Assembly (NCBI RefSeq): GCF_000472505.1
Contig: NZ_AWZR01000004.1
Coordinates: 191,971-255,970 of the forward strand
Direction: 5' to 3'
Origin: Luteimonas sp. J29
GTDB lineage: Bacteria > Pseudomonadota > Gammaproteobacteria > Xanthomonadales > Xanthomonadaceae
Length of the DNA: 64,000 nucleotides
Part shown: positions 1-9,874 of the stretch, one piece after another
How the letters are laid out: each line of letters starts with the position of its first letter
Position numbering within the stretch: the stretch's first letter is position 1
Position numbers and translations under genes: made by a program
Notes under the pieces: generated by a model
What the model was told of the DNA's origin: nothing
Database searches by the model: none
The model's input: the letters and a program-made list of their open reading frames with translations, nothing else

Positions 1-758
1 TCGGCTACGTGCACTCCAACCTGGGCACGCTGCACGAGTACGTCACCGCCCTGTTCAGCCTGATCGAGCAGCAGGACGCCGCGCTCCAGGGCGCGGACCC
101 GGGCGTGCGCGAGGCGATCCGGCTGCAGCGCGAGCGGCTCGACATCGACTTCATCCTCGGCGACCTGCCCAAGCTGCTGGCCGAGTCGCGCGAGGGCATC
201 GAGCGCGTCACCAAGATCGTGCAGGACCTCAAGGAGTTCTCCTACGTCGGGCGCGGCGACGCGATGCGGCCCTCGGACCTGCACAAGGGCCTGGAATCGA
301 CCCTCAACATCGTCTGGAACGACCTCAAGTACAAGTGCCGGGTGGAGAAGCACTACGGCGAACTGCCGCTGGTCGAGTGCCACCTGTCGGAGATCAACCA
401 GGTGCTGGTCAACCTGCTGATCAACGCCGGCCAGGCGATCGAGAACCGCGGCACGATCACCATCACCACCGGCGCCGAGGACGGCGAGGCCTGGATCAGC
501 ATCGCCGACAACGGCTGCGGCATCGCTCCCGACGCGCTGCCGCGGATCTTCGACCCGTTCTACACCAGCAAGCCGATCGGCCGCGGCACCGGGCTGGGCC
601 TGGCGATCGCCTACAGCATCGTGTCCAAGCACCACGGCCGGATCGAGGTGCAGAGCGAGCAGGGCGTGGGCACCACCTTCCGCGTGGTCCTGCCCGTCGT
701 GCAACCGCGCCAGGGCGGGGACGGCGACGACGGCTCCCGCGGCGACGAGGCTCAGTAG
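1..758 (+). CDS. sensor histidine kinase, C-terminal part (5' end outside window)
   Basis: This is the C-terminal part of a two-component sensor kinase; the gene runs off the left edge. The first residues (GYVHSNLGTLHEYV) match the stretch just after the phosphoacceptor H-box of this kinase group, so the catalytic His itself lies upstream of the window. The ATPase domain is complete: N-box NQVLVNLLINAGQAI, G1 box DNGCGI, F-box FDPFYTSKP and G2 box GRGTGLGLAI. It would phosphorylate a response regulator in the cytoplasm. It ends at TAG 756-758 and overlaps by 7 bp the 3' end of the convergent GGDEF-EAL-receiver gene, a plausible but unproven partner. The sensor input cannot be seen. Confidence 0.9.
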   Translation, partial: GYVHSNLGTLHEYVTALFSLIEQQDAALQGADPGVREAIRLQRERLDIDFILGDLPKLLAESREGIERVTKIVQDLKEFSYVGRGDAMRPSDLHKGLESTLNIVWNDLKYKCRVEKHYGELPLVECHLSEINQVLVNLLINAGQAIENRGTITITTGAEDGEAWISIADNGCGIAPDALPRIFDPFYTSKPIGRGTGLGLAIAYSIVSKHHGRIEVQSEQGVGTTFRVVLPVVQPRQGGDGDDGSRGDEAQ

Positions 759-2491
759 GCCGCGAACTCGGCGTCGCCCTGGCGTTCGTGGGCGCGGAAC
801 GCGGCCTCGATGTGGCCGCGCAGTTCGTCGTCGTTCCAGGGCTTGGTCAGGAAGCGGTAGATCGAGCCGCGGTTGATCGCCTCGGTGATCGTGGCCAGGT
901 CGGTGTAGCCCGACAGCACCATGCGCACCGTGTCCGGGTACAGCTCGCGCACCTTGGCCAGGAACTCGGTGCCGCTCATGTCGGGCATGCGCTGGTCGGA
1001 GACGATCACCTGCACCGGGTTGCTGGCCAGCAGGTCGAAGGCCTCGCGCACGGTGCTGGCGGTGAGCACCTTGTAGCCGTCGCGGCGGAACAGGCGCACC
1101 AGAGCGCGCAGCACGTTGTCCTCGTCGTCGAGCAGCAGCAGGGTGCGCTCGGGCCGGGTGGCGGCGAACGCCGACGGCAGCAGGAAGCGCTTCTGCACCA
1201 GCGGGTCGAGCAGCTCGGCCGGCAGCGGCGGGCTGAACAGGTGGCCGAGGAAGAAGTCGCAGTGGTTGCGGCGCAGGAAGCCCAGCTCGGCTTCGGTCTC
1301 CACGCCCTTGGCGGTGAGCTTCATGTTGAGGCGGTGTCCCATGGCGATGATGCCGCGCACGATCGCCGCACTGCGCGGGTCGCTGGCCACGTTGCGGATG
1401 AAGCTGCGCCCGATCTGCAGCCGGTCGAGCGGGTACTGGGCCAGCGCGGCGAAGCTCAGCCCGCCGCGGCCGAAGTCCTGCACCGTGAGCGTCGCGCCCA
1501 GCGAGCGCAGCCCGGTGAGGGTGTCGTGGATCCGGTGCACATCCAGCGCCAGCGCGCTCTCGGGCAGCTCGAACTCGAACGAGGAGGCGTTGAGCTGGTA
1601 GCGGTGCAGGCGCTCGCCGATCGCGTCCAGGCAGTCGGCGCGCGAGAGCAGCACGCCGTCGATGTGCACCGACAGGGTCAGGTAGTCCAGGCCGCGTTCG
1701 CGCCAGGCGGCGAGCTGCTGCATCGCCGCGTCCAGCACCCACAGCCCCAGCTGGCCGGACAGGCCGGCGCGCTCGACCCGGGCCAGGAACCGGTTCGGCC
1801 GCAGCAGGCCGTGCTCGGGCGAGTCCCAGCGCAGCAGGCCGCTCATGCCCACCAGGCTGCCGTCCTGCGCCGACACCTGCGGCTGGAAGTACATCTTCAT
1901 CTCGCCGTGCTCGAGCGCGGCGACGAAGCGGTCGGCGAAGCCCGGTTCGGTGTTCGCGCGCGCCGGCACCCCCGAGTACAGGCCGACGTTGTTGTGGCCG
2001 CCGCGCTTGCTCTCGCGCAACGCGCGCTCGGCGCTGGCCAGCAGCGCGGCCGCGTCGGTGCCGTGCTCGGGGAACACCGCGATGCCGATCGAGACCGTCA
2101 CCGGCAGGGTGTAGGGCGGAATCGACAACGGGCCTTCGAGCGCGTCGCGGAACAGCTCGGCCAGGGCCTCGCCGTTGGGCTCGCCCTCGCGGTAGGCGAT
2201 GCAGGCCACGAACTCGTCGCTGCCGAGCCGCCACAGGATCGCGTCCTCCGGCATCGTGGCGCGCAGCCGCTGGGCCACGGCGGCCAGCACCTGGTCCCCG
2301 ACCTCCTCGCCCATGTTCACGTTGACCAGCTGCAGCATGTCGATGTCGACGTGCAGCAGGGCCACGTTGCGCCGGCTGGCCTGGGCCGTGGCCAGCACCG
2401 CGGTCAGGCTCGGCCCGCCGCCGCCGAGCCGGTACAGCGCGGTCACCGGATCCACCGGGACCCCGCCGGATTGCTGGAAGCCGAATGTCAT
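752..2491 (-). CDS. degenerate GGDEF-EAL protein with C-terminal receiver domain
   Basis: A 579-residue protein. Residues about 30-170 form a GGDEF domain whose signature is GSDEF (90-94) instead of GGDEF. Residues about 180-430 form an EAL domain in which EAL is replaced by MSG (216-218), the DDFG motif reads QDFG and KID reads QIG, so cyclic-di-GMP hydrolysis is unlikely. Residues about 445-579 form a receiver domain with phosphoacceptor Asp near 499 (VIVSDQRMPDMSG) and the conserved Lys in FLTKPW. A receiver placed at the C-terminus after GGDEF-EAL is uncommon. I infer a phosphorylation-controlled c-di-GMP binding or scaffold protein rather than an enzyme. The ATG at 2489-2491 is chosen because the domains begin soon after it; the frame stays open far upstream only because of the high GC. 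Confidence 0.9.
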   Translation of the reverse strand: MTFGFQQSGGVPVDPVTALYRLGGGGPSLTAVLATAQASRRNVALLHVDIDMLQLVNVNMGEEVGDQVLAAVAQRLRATMPEDAILWRLGSDEFVACIAYREGEPNGEALAELFRDALEGPLSIPPYTLPVTVSIGIAVFPEHGTDAAALLASAERALRESKRGGHNNVGLYSGVPARANTEPGFADRFVAALEHGEMKMYFQPQVSAQDGSLVGMSGLLRWDSPEHGLLRPNRFLARVERAGLSGQLGLWVLDAAMQQLAAWRERGLDYLTLSVHIDGVLLSRADCLDAIGERLHRYQLNASSFEFELPESALALDVHRIHDTLTGLRSLGATLTVQDFGRGGLSFAALAQYPLDRLQIGRSFIRNVASDPRSAAIVRGIIAMGHRLNMKLTAKGVETEAELGFLRRNHCDFFLGHLFSPPLPAELLDPLVQKRFLLPSAFAATRPERTLLLLDDEDNVLRALVRLFRRDGYKVLTASTVREAFDLLASNPVQVIVSDQRMPDMSGTEFLAKVRELYPDTVRMVLSGYTDLATITEAINRGSIYRFLTKPWNDDELRGHIEAAFRAHERQGDAEFAAY

Positions 2492-2629
2492 GGCGGCAGG
2501 GTATCCGGTCCCGGCGCCTGCTTCACCGCCGATACGCACCGGCGGCCGGGCCCCGCGCGCGGCGGACCGGTCATCGCCTCCATCCCGCGCATCCCGGCGT
2601 CGATGCGGGCACTGCACTATATTGGCGCG
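2492..2629. promoter_or_regulatory. divergent promoter region of the GGDEF-EAL gene and ntrB
   Basis: This 138-bp gap separates divergent genes. A TATATT hexamer at 2618-2623 looks like a -10 box and ends only 6 bp before the ntrB ATG at 2630, so the ntrB transcript may be leaderless. No clear -35 element and no strong sigma-54 motif is visible. Confidence 0.4.
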
Positions 2630-3703
2630 ATGCCCGCGCCGCCCACTTTCGATCCCGCGTTCGACGCACTGGTCACCCCGGTGCTGCGGGCGGACCGGGA
2701 CGGGCGGGTGGTGGCCTGCAACCAGGCCTTCGCGCGCTGGCTGGGGGTAAGCCAGAAGCGGCTGCCCGACCAGCCGCTGGTGGCGCTGGAGGTCGAGGGC
2801 GACGGCCTGCGCCGGGCGCTGGAGGGGCTGGAGGAGGCCGACGGCCCGCGCCGGCTGCGGCGGGTGGCGCTGGCCTTCCTCGGCGGCGAGCCGCGCTTCG
2901 CCGACGTCTGGCTGGCCCGCGAGCCCGGCGGCGCGATCCTGCTCGAGGCGCATCCGGTCGACGAATTTCCCGGCGAGGATCCGGCCCAGGCCCTGCCGCT
3001 GGCGCTGTCGGCCGCGCTCAAGGGCCTGGCCCACGAACTGCGCAACCCGTTGGCCGGACTGCGCGGCGCGGCGCAGCTGCTGGCGCGGCGCGCGGGCGAC
3101 GGCGAGTCGCGCGAACTGGTGGACCTGATCGCGTCCGAGGTCCAGCGCCTGTCGCAGCTGGTCGACCAGCTGCTGTCGCCGGCCCCGCCACGCCCGCACG
3201 AGCCGCTCAACATCCACGGCGTGCTCGAGCAGGTGGTGCGCCTGGCCGAGCAGGAAGCGGGCTGGGCGGTGCGCCTGGTGCGCGACTACGACCCCAGCCT
3301 GCCGCCGCTGCGCGGCGATCCCGACCGCCTCACCCAGGCGGTGTGGAACCTGGTGCGCAACGCGATCCAGGCCGGCGCGGCCAACGTCACCCTGCGCACC
3401 CGGGCCGAGTTCGGCGCCCGCATCGGCGAACAGGTGCACGCGCTGGCGCTGCGCATGGAGATCGGCGACGACGGGCGCGGGGTGCCCGAGTCGCTGGCCG
3501 AGCAGATCTTCCTGCCGCTGGTGTCGGGCCGCGCCGACGGCAGCGGCCTCGGCCTGGCCATGGCCCAGCAGGTCGCACGCGAGCACGGCGGCTCGCTGGG
3601 GTATCGTTCGCGCCCGGGCCACACCGTGTTCACCCTGCTGCTGCCGCTGTCCGACGGCGGCGACGGGCCGGACCCGGGCCCCGAAGGAGACCCCGTGCAA
3701 TGA
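2630..3703 (+). CDS. ntrB: nitrogen regulation sensor kinase NtrB (GlnL)
   Basis: A 357-residue kinase that in its family senses nitrogen status through PII and phosphorylates or dephosphorylates NtrC. It has an N-terminal PAS domain (about 10-110), an H-box AHELRNPL with the phosphoacceptor His near 135, an N-box (WNLVRNAIQAG), and the ATP-binding boxes DDGRG and GSGLGLAMAQQV. No membrane segment is seen, which fits the cytoplasmic NtrB family. The start at ATG 2630 gives the usual PAS N-terminus. The gene is followed after 9 bp by ntrC, so the two form an operon. A -10-like TATATT sits 6 bp before the start. Confidence 0.93.
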   Translation: MPAPPTFDPAFDALVTPVLRADRDGRVVACNQAFARWLGVSQKRLPDQPLVALEVEGDGLRRALEGLEEADGPRRLRRVALAFLGGEPRFADVWLAREPGGAILLEAHPVDEFPGEDPAQALPLALSAALKGLAHELRNPLAGLRGAAQLLARRAGDGESRELVDLIASEVQRLSQLVDQLLSPAPPRPHEPLNIHGVLEQVVRLAEQEAGWAVRLVRDYDPSLPPLRGDPDRLTQAVWNLVRNAIQAGAANVTLRTRAEFGARIGEQVHALALRMEIGDDGRGVPESLAEQIFLPLVSGRADGSGLGLAMAQQVAREHGGSLGYRSRPGHTVFTLLLPLSDGGDGPDPGPEGDPVQ

Positions 3704-3712
3704 AGGCAGGCG

Positions 3713-5119
<1,407 letters not shown>

Positions 5120-5272
5120 GCCGTCCGCGGCGCGTTGCCTTGACGGCGGCTGGCTGCGACGCGCGCCGTGCCTTGGCCGCGCGCGCATGCCCGGCTAGGC
5201 TCGGGGCTCCCGCGGCAGGCCGTGCGCGCGACGCCACGTCGCGTCCACGCGCACGCCCGCATCGTCACCCCC

Positions 5273-5860
5273 ATGCGAGAGACCGCCATCGCTTCCCGAC
5301 CCATCGCCCGGGCCCTGGTCCGCAACCTGTCCGTCGCCGCCCTGCTGGGCCTCGCCGCCTGCGCCTCGGCGCCACCGCCTGTGGCCGAGCCGGCGACGCC
5401 GTCACCCGAGCCGCGCCAGCTCGCCGACCGCGGCACCGTCTCGCGCGCGGTCGCGAACCTGTTCTCCGCCTCCGGCAGCCTGGTCAGCGGGCGCGTGGTG
5501 CTGACCCCGGTCGAGGGCGGGGTGCGGATCCGGGGCGAGGTCGGCGGTCTGGTGCGCAACGGCGCGCACGGCTTGCAGGTGCACGAGCGCGGCGACTGCA
5601 GCGCGGTGGACGCGCGCAGCGCCGGCGGCTACTACGATCCGCTCGCCGGCACGCGCCAGGACGGCTCCGTGGCCGGCGATCCCGGCCGGATCTTCGCCGG
5701 CCCCGACGGCGTCGCCCGCGTCGACCTGGTGGTGCGCGGCGCGGTGCTCGGCGGTGGCGCGGACAACGACATCCTCGGCCGCGCGCTGCTGGTGCTCGGC
5801 GCCACCCCGGGCGCGATCAGCGCGCGCGTGGCCTGCGCGGTCATCACCCCGGTTGAATGA
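5273..5860 (+). CDS. SodC-like lipoprotein lacking the metal ligands
   Basis: A 195-residue predicted lipoprotein with signal peptide and lipobox LAAC, then a Cu/Zn superoxide dismutase fold. The ligand positions known from SodC are substituted: the first HxH reads LQVHE (His to Gln), GGHFNP reads GGYYDP (His to Tyr), and the zinc-site histidines present in the next gene are missing. The disulfide cysteines (GDCSA, VACAV) are kept. It therefore looks structurally intact but unable to bind copper and zinc normally; a binding or structural role is only a guess. ATG 5273 is preferred because it starts the signal peptide; an upstream in-frame start at 5168 would place an unlikely Arg-rich stretch in front. 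It lies 59 bp upstream of a canonical paralogue. Confidence 0.85.
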   Translation: MRETAIASRPIARALVRNLSVAALLGLAACASAPPPVAEPATPSPEPRQLADRGTVSRAVANLFSASGSLVSGRVVLTPVEGGVRIRGEVGGLVRNGAHGLQVHERGDCSAVDARSAGGYYDPLAGTRQDGSVAGDPGRIFAGPDGVARVDLVVRGAVLGGGADNDILGRALLVLGATPGAISARVACAVITPVE

Positions 5861-5919
5861 CGACGCCGCTAGCGTCCCAAGGTTCCGCCCCAGGTTCGAA
5901 CGACGACAAGGAGCTTCCC

Positions 5920-6522
5920 ATGCGCCATGCCACCCTGCTGGTCCTGCCCGCCGCCCTGGCCCTGGCCGCCTGCCAGCCGCAATCGACCGCCGACCAGGCC
6001 GCGACGCCCGCGGCCGATCCACCTCCCGCCGAAGAAGCCGTCGCCGCTCCGGCGGAGCCGGCGCCGGCGCCCGCGGCCGCCCGCGCCAGCCTGGCGCCGA
6101 CCGAGGGCAGCAGCGTCGCCGGCAAGGTGGAGTTCACCGCCGTGGACGGCGGCATCCGCGTCACCGGCGAGATCACCGGCCTGCCGGCGGGCGGCCAGCA
6201 CGGCTTCCACGTGCACGAGAACGGCGACTGCAGCGCCCCCGACGGCACCAGCGCCGGCGGTCACTTCAACCCGGCGTCCAGCGCGCACGGGCGGGTGGGC
6301 GAGGGCGAGCACCACGCCGGCGACAGCGACAACCTCAGCGCCAACGACCAGGGCGTGGCCGCGGTCGACAACCTGCTGCGCGGTGCGACCCTGGGCGACG
6401 GCGCTCCGACCGACATCGTCGGCAGGGCGGTGATCGTCCACGCCGATCCCGACGACTACGCCACCCAGCCCACCGGCAACGCCGGCGCCCGCCTGGCCTG
6501 CGGCGTCATCGAAGCCCGGTAA
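5920..6522 (+). CDS. sodC: periplasmic Cu/Zn superoxide dismutase, lipoprotein
   Basis: A 200-residue lipoprotein (lipobox LAAC, then a Pro/Ala-rich linker to about residue 60) with a full Cu/Zn SOD domain that converts superoxide to peroxide and oxygen in the periplasm. Copper and zinc ligands are visible in GFHVHENGDC, GGHFNP, SSAHG, EHHAGD and VIVHADPDDY, and the disulfide pair is present (GDCSA and LACGVI). The start at ATG 5920 is supported by an AAGGAG ribosome-binding site at 5908-5913 and by the signal peptide. It follows the metal-ligand-less paralogue in the same direction, probably a tandem duplication. Confidence 0.93.
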   Translation: MRHATLLVLPAALALAACQPQSTADQAATPAADPPPAEEAVAAPAEPAPAPAAARASLAPTEGSSVAGKVEFTAVDGGIRVTGEITGLPAGGQHGFHVHENGDCSAPDGTSAGGHFNPASSAHGRVGEGEHHAGDSDNLSANDQGVAAVDNLLRGATLGDGAPTDIVGRAVIVHADPDDYATQPTGNAGARLACGVIEAR

Positions 6523-6556
6523 GCCCCGACCGCACCGACCCCGTCGGCCCTGGACC

Positions 6557-6580
6557 CCTCCCCCCGCTTGCGGGGGGAGG
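6557..6580. repeat. GC hairpin repeat CCTCCCCCCGC-TT-GCGGGGGGAGG
   Basis: A perfect 11-bp inverted repeat with a TT loop lies in the convergent gap between sodC and the next minus-strand gene. Related hairpins of the form CCCTCCCCCGC-NN-GCGGGGGAGGG occur at 63597-63620 and 63977-64000. It could act as a bidirectional transcription end or be a REP-type element. There is no T tract. Confidence 0.6.
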
Positions 6581-6616
6581 CCGGGAGGGGCACCCCCACC
6601 GCCACACCGGACCCGG

Positions 6617-7519
6617 CTACACCCCCCGCCCGTCCACGTCCGCCGCCGCCTCCACGTACACCACCTCGATGCCGTGCGCGCCCAGCACCGCGGCCAGCTG
6701 CCGCTGCCGGGTCTCGAAGCGGGCGAACATCTGCCGCAGGCGCGCCTGGTCGCCGTCCTCCGGGCGATACCGCGCGCGCCAGGCGGTCGGCGCGAACATC
6801 GCCATGCGCACGGTGCCGTCGGCATAGCGCAGCAGCGGCTCGGGCGGCGCGTCGAGCACCGCCTCGCGCGCGGGCGAGAGCAGCGCGGTCTCGAGCAGGG
6901 GCCACAGCGGCGCCAGGCCCAGGTGGTCGTACTGCAGCGCCACCATCGCCAGCAGGTCGTGCAGGGTGAGGCTGCGCGCGTGCTCGATCCGGGCGCCGAA
7001 CGCCTCCTGCAGCAGCAGCGCGGTGTCGGCCGCGGCCATGCCCTCGTCGAGCAGGCGCGCCTCGAACACGCCCGACACCGCCTGCGCCGTCGCCGGCTCG
7101 CCCTGGAGCAGGAACGGCAGCACGCGCAGGCTGCCGCCACGCATGCCCGGATCGGCCTGCAGCGGCAGCGGGACGTCGCCACCGGCGTCGGCGCCGAAGG
7201 CCACCAGCCGCGGCGGTCCGCCACGGCCCGGCGCGCGCGCCAGAAGTTCGGCCAGGCGCCGGTGCAGCGGCCAGCCCGGGCGCAGCGCTTCGGCGGGATC
7301 GAAATGCGCCGCGGCCAGGCACAGGTCCATGTCGCGCACCCGCGGTTCGAGCGCAGCCAGGTCGCGGCCGAGGCACGCCGCCAGCCGCGCCGCGTCCTCC
7401 TGGCCCAGCGCCGCCCGTGCCGGCTCGCTGGCGTGGGCCAGCTCGATCGCCAGCACCCCGGCCACCGTCCCGGCGGGCAGCGCCGGTGCGTCGATGGCGG
7501 CAATGTGCGATTCGTTCAT
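6617..7519 (-). CDS. conserved hypothetical protein (family not recognised)
   Basis: A 300-residue protein that I cannot assign to a family. It is Ala/Leu/Arg-rich and predicted soluble, without a signal peptide or membrane segment. The middle and C-terminal parts are not low-complexity (HDLLAMVALQYDHLGLAPLW, EPLLRYADGTVRMAMF, FARFETRQRQLAAVLGAHG), which argues for a real globular protein. ATG 7519 is chosen; an in-frame GTG at 7534 would add five residues. It is divergent from the thiolase gene, with about 80 bp between them, and convergent with sodC. Confidence 0.7.
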   Translation of the reverse strand: MNESHIAAIDAPALPAGTVAGVLAIELAHASEPARAALGQEDAARLAACLGRDLAALEPRVRDMDLCLAAAHFDPAEALRPGWPLHRRLAELLARAPGRGGPPRLVAFGADAGGDVPLPLQADPGMRGGSLRVLPFLLQGEPATAQAVSGVFEARLLDEGMAAADTALLLQEAFGARIEHARSLTLHDLLAMVALQYDHLGLAPLWPLLETALLSPAREAVLDAPPEPLLRYADGTVRMAMFAPTAWRARYRPEDGDQARLRQMFARFETRQRQLAAVLGAHGIEVVYVEAAADVDGRGV

Positions 7520-7600
7520 GGGGCCATTCGCCACGGTACGTTAGACTCGGCCATTATGCCCGCCGCCGGTGGCGGGCCCGTACCCTCGAGAGGCCCCACG

Positions 7601-8878
7601 ATGCTGCAAGGTCGTCCCGTCGCCGTGCTGGGCGGCGTCCGCATTCCGTTCTGCCGCCAGAACACCGCCTACGCGGACGTCGGCAACCTCGGCATGTCGG
7701 TGCGCACCCTCGGCGCGCTGGTCGAGAAGTTCGGCCTGCACGGCCAGCAGCTCGGCGAAGTGGCGATGGGCGCGGTGATCAAGCACGCCTCGGACTGGAA
7801 CCTCGGCCGCGAGGCCGCGCTCTCGTCCGGGCTCTCGGCGCTGACGCCGGGCATCACCATGCAGCGTGCCTGCGGCACCTCGCTCGACACCATCAACCTG
7901 ATCGCGACCAAGATCGCGACCGGCCAGATCGAGTCGGGCATCGGCGGCGGTTCGGACACCACTTCCGACGTGCCGATCGTGTACGGCAAGTCGCTGCGCC
8001 GACGCCTGCTCGCGGCCAACGCGGCGAAGACGGCGAAGGACAGGCTGGCCGCGTTCAAGGGCTTCCGCCTGCGCGAACTCAAGCCCGACTTCCCCGGCGT
8101 GGCCGAGCCGCGCACCGGCAAGTCGATGGGCGAGCACTGCGAGGACATGGCGAAGGAGTGGAACATCTCCCGCGACTCGCAGGACGAGCTCGCCGTGGCC
8201 TCGCACCACAAGCTCGCCGCCGCCTACGAGCGCGGCTTCTTCGAGGACCTGGTGGTGAGCTTCCGCGGCGTCTCGCGCGACAACATCCTGCGCCCGGACA
8301 CCACGATCGAGAAGCTGGCCACGCTCAAGCCTGTCTTCGACCGCGTCTCCGGCCGCGGCACGCTCACCGCCGGCAACTCCACCCCGCTCACCGACGGCGC
8401 CGCCGCGTGCCTGCTGGCCAGCGAGGAATGGGCCGACGCGCACGGCCACGAAGTGCTGTGCCGGATCCGCGACGTGCACGTGGCCGCGGTCGACTTCGTC
8501 CACGGCGAAGGCCTGCTGATGGCGCCGACGGTGGCCGTGGCCGAGATGCTGGCGCGCAACGGGCTCACCCTGCAGGACTTCGACATCTACGAGATCCACG
8601 AGGCCTTCGCCGCCCAGGTGCTGTGCACGCTGCGCGCGTGGGAGAGCGAGGAGTACTGCCGCAACCGCCTCGGCCTGTCGGCGCCGCTGGGCCGGATCGA
8701 CCCGGCCAGGCTCAATCCGGTCGGTTCCTCGCTGGCCACCGGCCATCCCTTCGCCGCCACCGGCGCGCGCATCGTCGCCACCGCGGCCAAGCAGCTCAAG
8801 GAACGCGGCGGTGGCCGGGCCCTGGTGTCGATCTGCACCGCCGGCGGCATGGGCGTGGTCGCGATCCTGGAGCGCTGA
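7601..8878 (+). CDS. fadI: acetyl-CoA C-acyltransferase, FadI-type thiolase
   Basis: A 425-residue thiolase that in its family cleaves 3-ketoacyl-CoA with CoA in fatty-acid beta-oxidation (or runs the reverse condensation). The acylation Cys is in MQRACGTSLD, the general-base His in EIHEAFAAQVL, the GHPFAATGAR motif is present, and the second Cys is in SICTAGGMGV. Length and N-terminus (RPVAVLGGVRIPFCR) match the FadI branch. No FadJ partner is in the window. ATG 7601 is used. An in-frame ATG at 7556, 8 bp after a TAGACT -10-like box at 7542-7547, is an alternative that would add 15 residues. Confidence 0.88.
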   Translation: MLQGRPVAVLGGVRIPFCRQNTAYADVGNLGMSVRTLGALVEKFGLHGQQLGEVAMGAVIKHASDWNLGREAALSSGLSALTPGITMQRACGTSLDTINLIATKIATGQIESGIGGGSDTTSDVPIVYGKSLRRRLLAANAAKTAKDRLAAFKGFRLRELKPDFPGVAEPRTGKSMGEHCEDMAKEWNISRDSQDELAVASHHKLAAAYERGFFEDLVVSFRGVSRDNILRPDTTIEKLATLKPVFDRVSGRGTLTAGNSTPLTDGAAACLLASEEWADAHGHEVLCRIRDVHVAAVDFVHGEGLLMAPTVAVAEMLARNGLTLQDFDIYEIHEAFAAQVLCTLRAWESEEYCRNRLGLSAPLGRIDPARLNPVGSSLATGHPFAATGARIVATAAKQLKERGGGRALVSICTAGGMGVVAILER

Positions 8879-8900
8879 GCCGCGCCAGCGGGGCCGGCGC

Positions 8901-9704
8901 GTGGAATCGGTCGAACGGTCCGTCGCGGTCGAAGGCGGCCGGCTCTTCGTACGCCACTGGCGGCCCCGCGCCCGCGCCGCCGGCGCGCCGCCGTTGCTGC
9001 TGCTGCACGATTCGCTCGGCAGCGTCGCCCAGTGGCGCGGGTTTCCCGCGCGCCTGGCGGGCGTCCTGCAGCGCGAGGTGATCGCCTACGACCGGCTCGG
9101 CTTCGGGCGCTCGACCCCGCGCACCGCGCGCCACCGGCTGGACTTCATCGACGAGGAGGCGCGCCGGCAGCTGCCCGCCCTCGCCGACGCGCTCGGACTG
9201 GAGCGCTACGCCCTGCTCGGCCACAGCGTCGGCGGCGGCATGGCCCTGACCGCGGCGGCGTTCGACCCGGAGCGCTGCGCATGGGTGGTATCGATGTCGG
9301 CGCAGGCCTTCGTCGAGCATCGGACCGTCGAGGGCGTACGCCGCACGCAGCAGGAGTTCGCCCTGCCGGGCGGCCTCGGCAAGCTCGCCTTCTGGCACGG
9401 CGAACGTGCCGCCTGGGTGCTCGATGCCTGGACCGGGACCTGGCTCGATCCCGACTTCGTCGACTGGTCGCTGGATCCGGTGCTGCCGCGCGTGCGCTGC
9501 CCGGTGCTGGCGCTGCACGGCGACCGCGACGAGTACGGCTCGGAGGCATTCCCGCGCCGGATCGTCGCGGGCGTCGCCGGGCCGGCGCGGATGGTGCTGC
9601 TCGACGACTGCGGCCACATGCCGCACCGCGAACATCCCGACCGGGTGCTGGCCGAGATCGCCGCGTTCGTCTCGCAGGCCGCGGAAGAGGCCCTGCGCGG
9701 CTGA
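8901..9704 (+). CDS. alpha/beta hydrolase
   Basis: A 267-residue alpha/beta-hydrolase fold protein. It shows the oxyanion region LLLLHDSLGS, the nucleophile elbow GHSVGG with catalytic Ser, the acid in LHGDRDEYG and the catalytic His in DDCGHMPHREHP. The substrate is unknown; esters and thioesters are both possible. GTG 8901 lies 22 bp after the thiolase stop and gives a normal N-terminus; a longer reading would overlap the thiolase by 68 bp. The same direction and short spacing suggest co-transcription with the thiolase. Confidence 0.8.
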   Translation: MESVERSVAVEGGRLFVRHWRPRARAAGAPPLLLLHDSLGSVAQWRGFPARLAGVLQREVIAYDRLGFGRSTPRTARHRLDFIDEEARRQLPALADALGLERYALLGHSVGGGMALTAAAFDPERCAWVVSMSAQAFVEHRTVEGVRRTQQEFALPGGLGKLAFWHGERAAWVLDAWTGTWLDPDFVDWSLDPVLPRVRCPVLALHGDRDEYGSEAFPRRIVAGVAGPARMVLLDDCGHMPHREHPDRVLAEIAAFVSQAAEEALRG

Positions 9705-9862
9705 TCCGCCGCGCTCGGTCGCGCGCGGTCTCCCGACGATCCGGCGCGCGCGTGTCCGCATCGCACGGGGTGGCCGGCGCATCCGTTCCAGGGCGTCGGG
9801 TTCTTCGGCGCCGGACTGCCCGTGCTCGACTGGCGTGGCCGTTGCCCGGCGGGTGCGATCGG

Positions 9863-9868
9863 TAGAAT
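9863..9868 (+). promoter_or_regulatory. -10-like TAGAAT just before uup
   Basis: TAGAAT ends 6 bp before the uup ATG at 9875, with TTGCCC at 9842-9847 as a possible -35 (15-bp spacing). If it is used, the uup mRNA would start at or next to its ATG. The rest of the 170-bp gap before uup shows nothing else. Confidence 0.4.
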
Positions 9869-9874
9869 CGCGCC

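Noticed and set aside
2595..2630. Sigma-54 promoter in front of ntrB
   Set aside because: No GG-N10-GC pair with flanking consensus was found; the TATATT hexamer is a simpler explanation.
6617..6622. A second terminator before the family-unknown gene
   Set aside because: No stem and T tract are found in this short stretch apart from the hairpin at 6557-6580.
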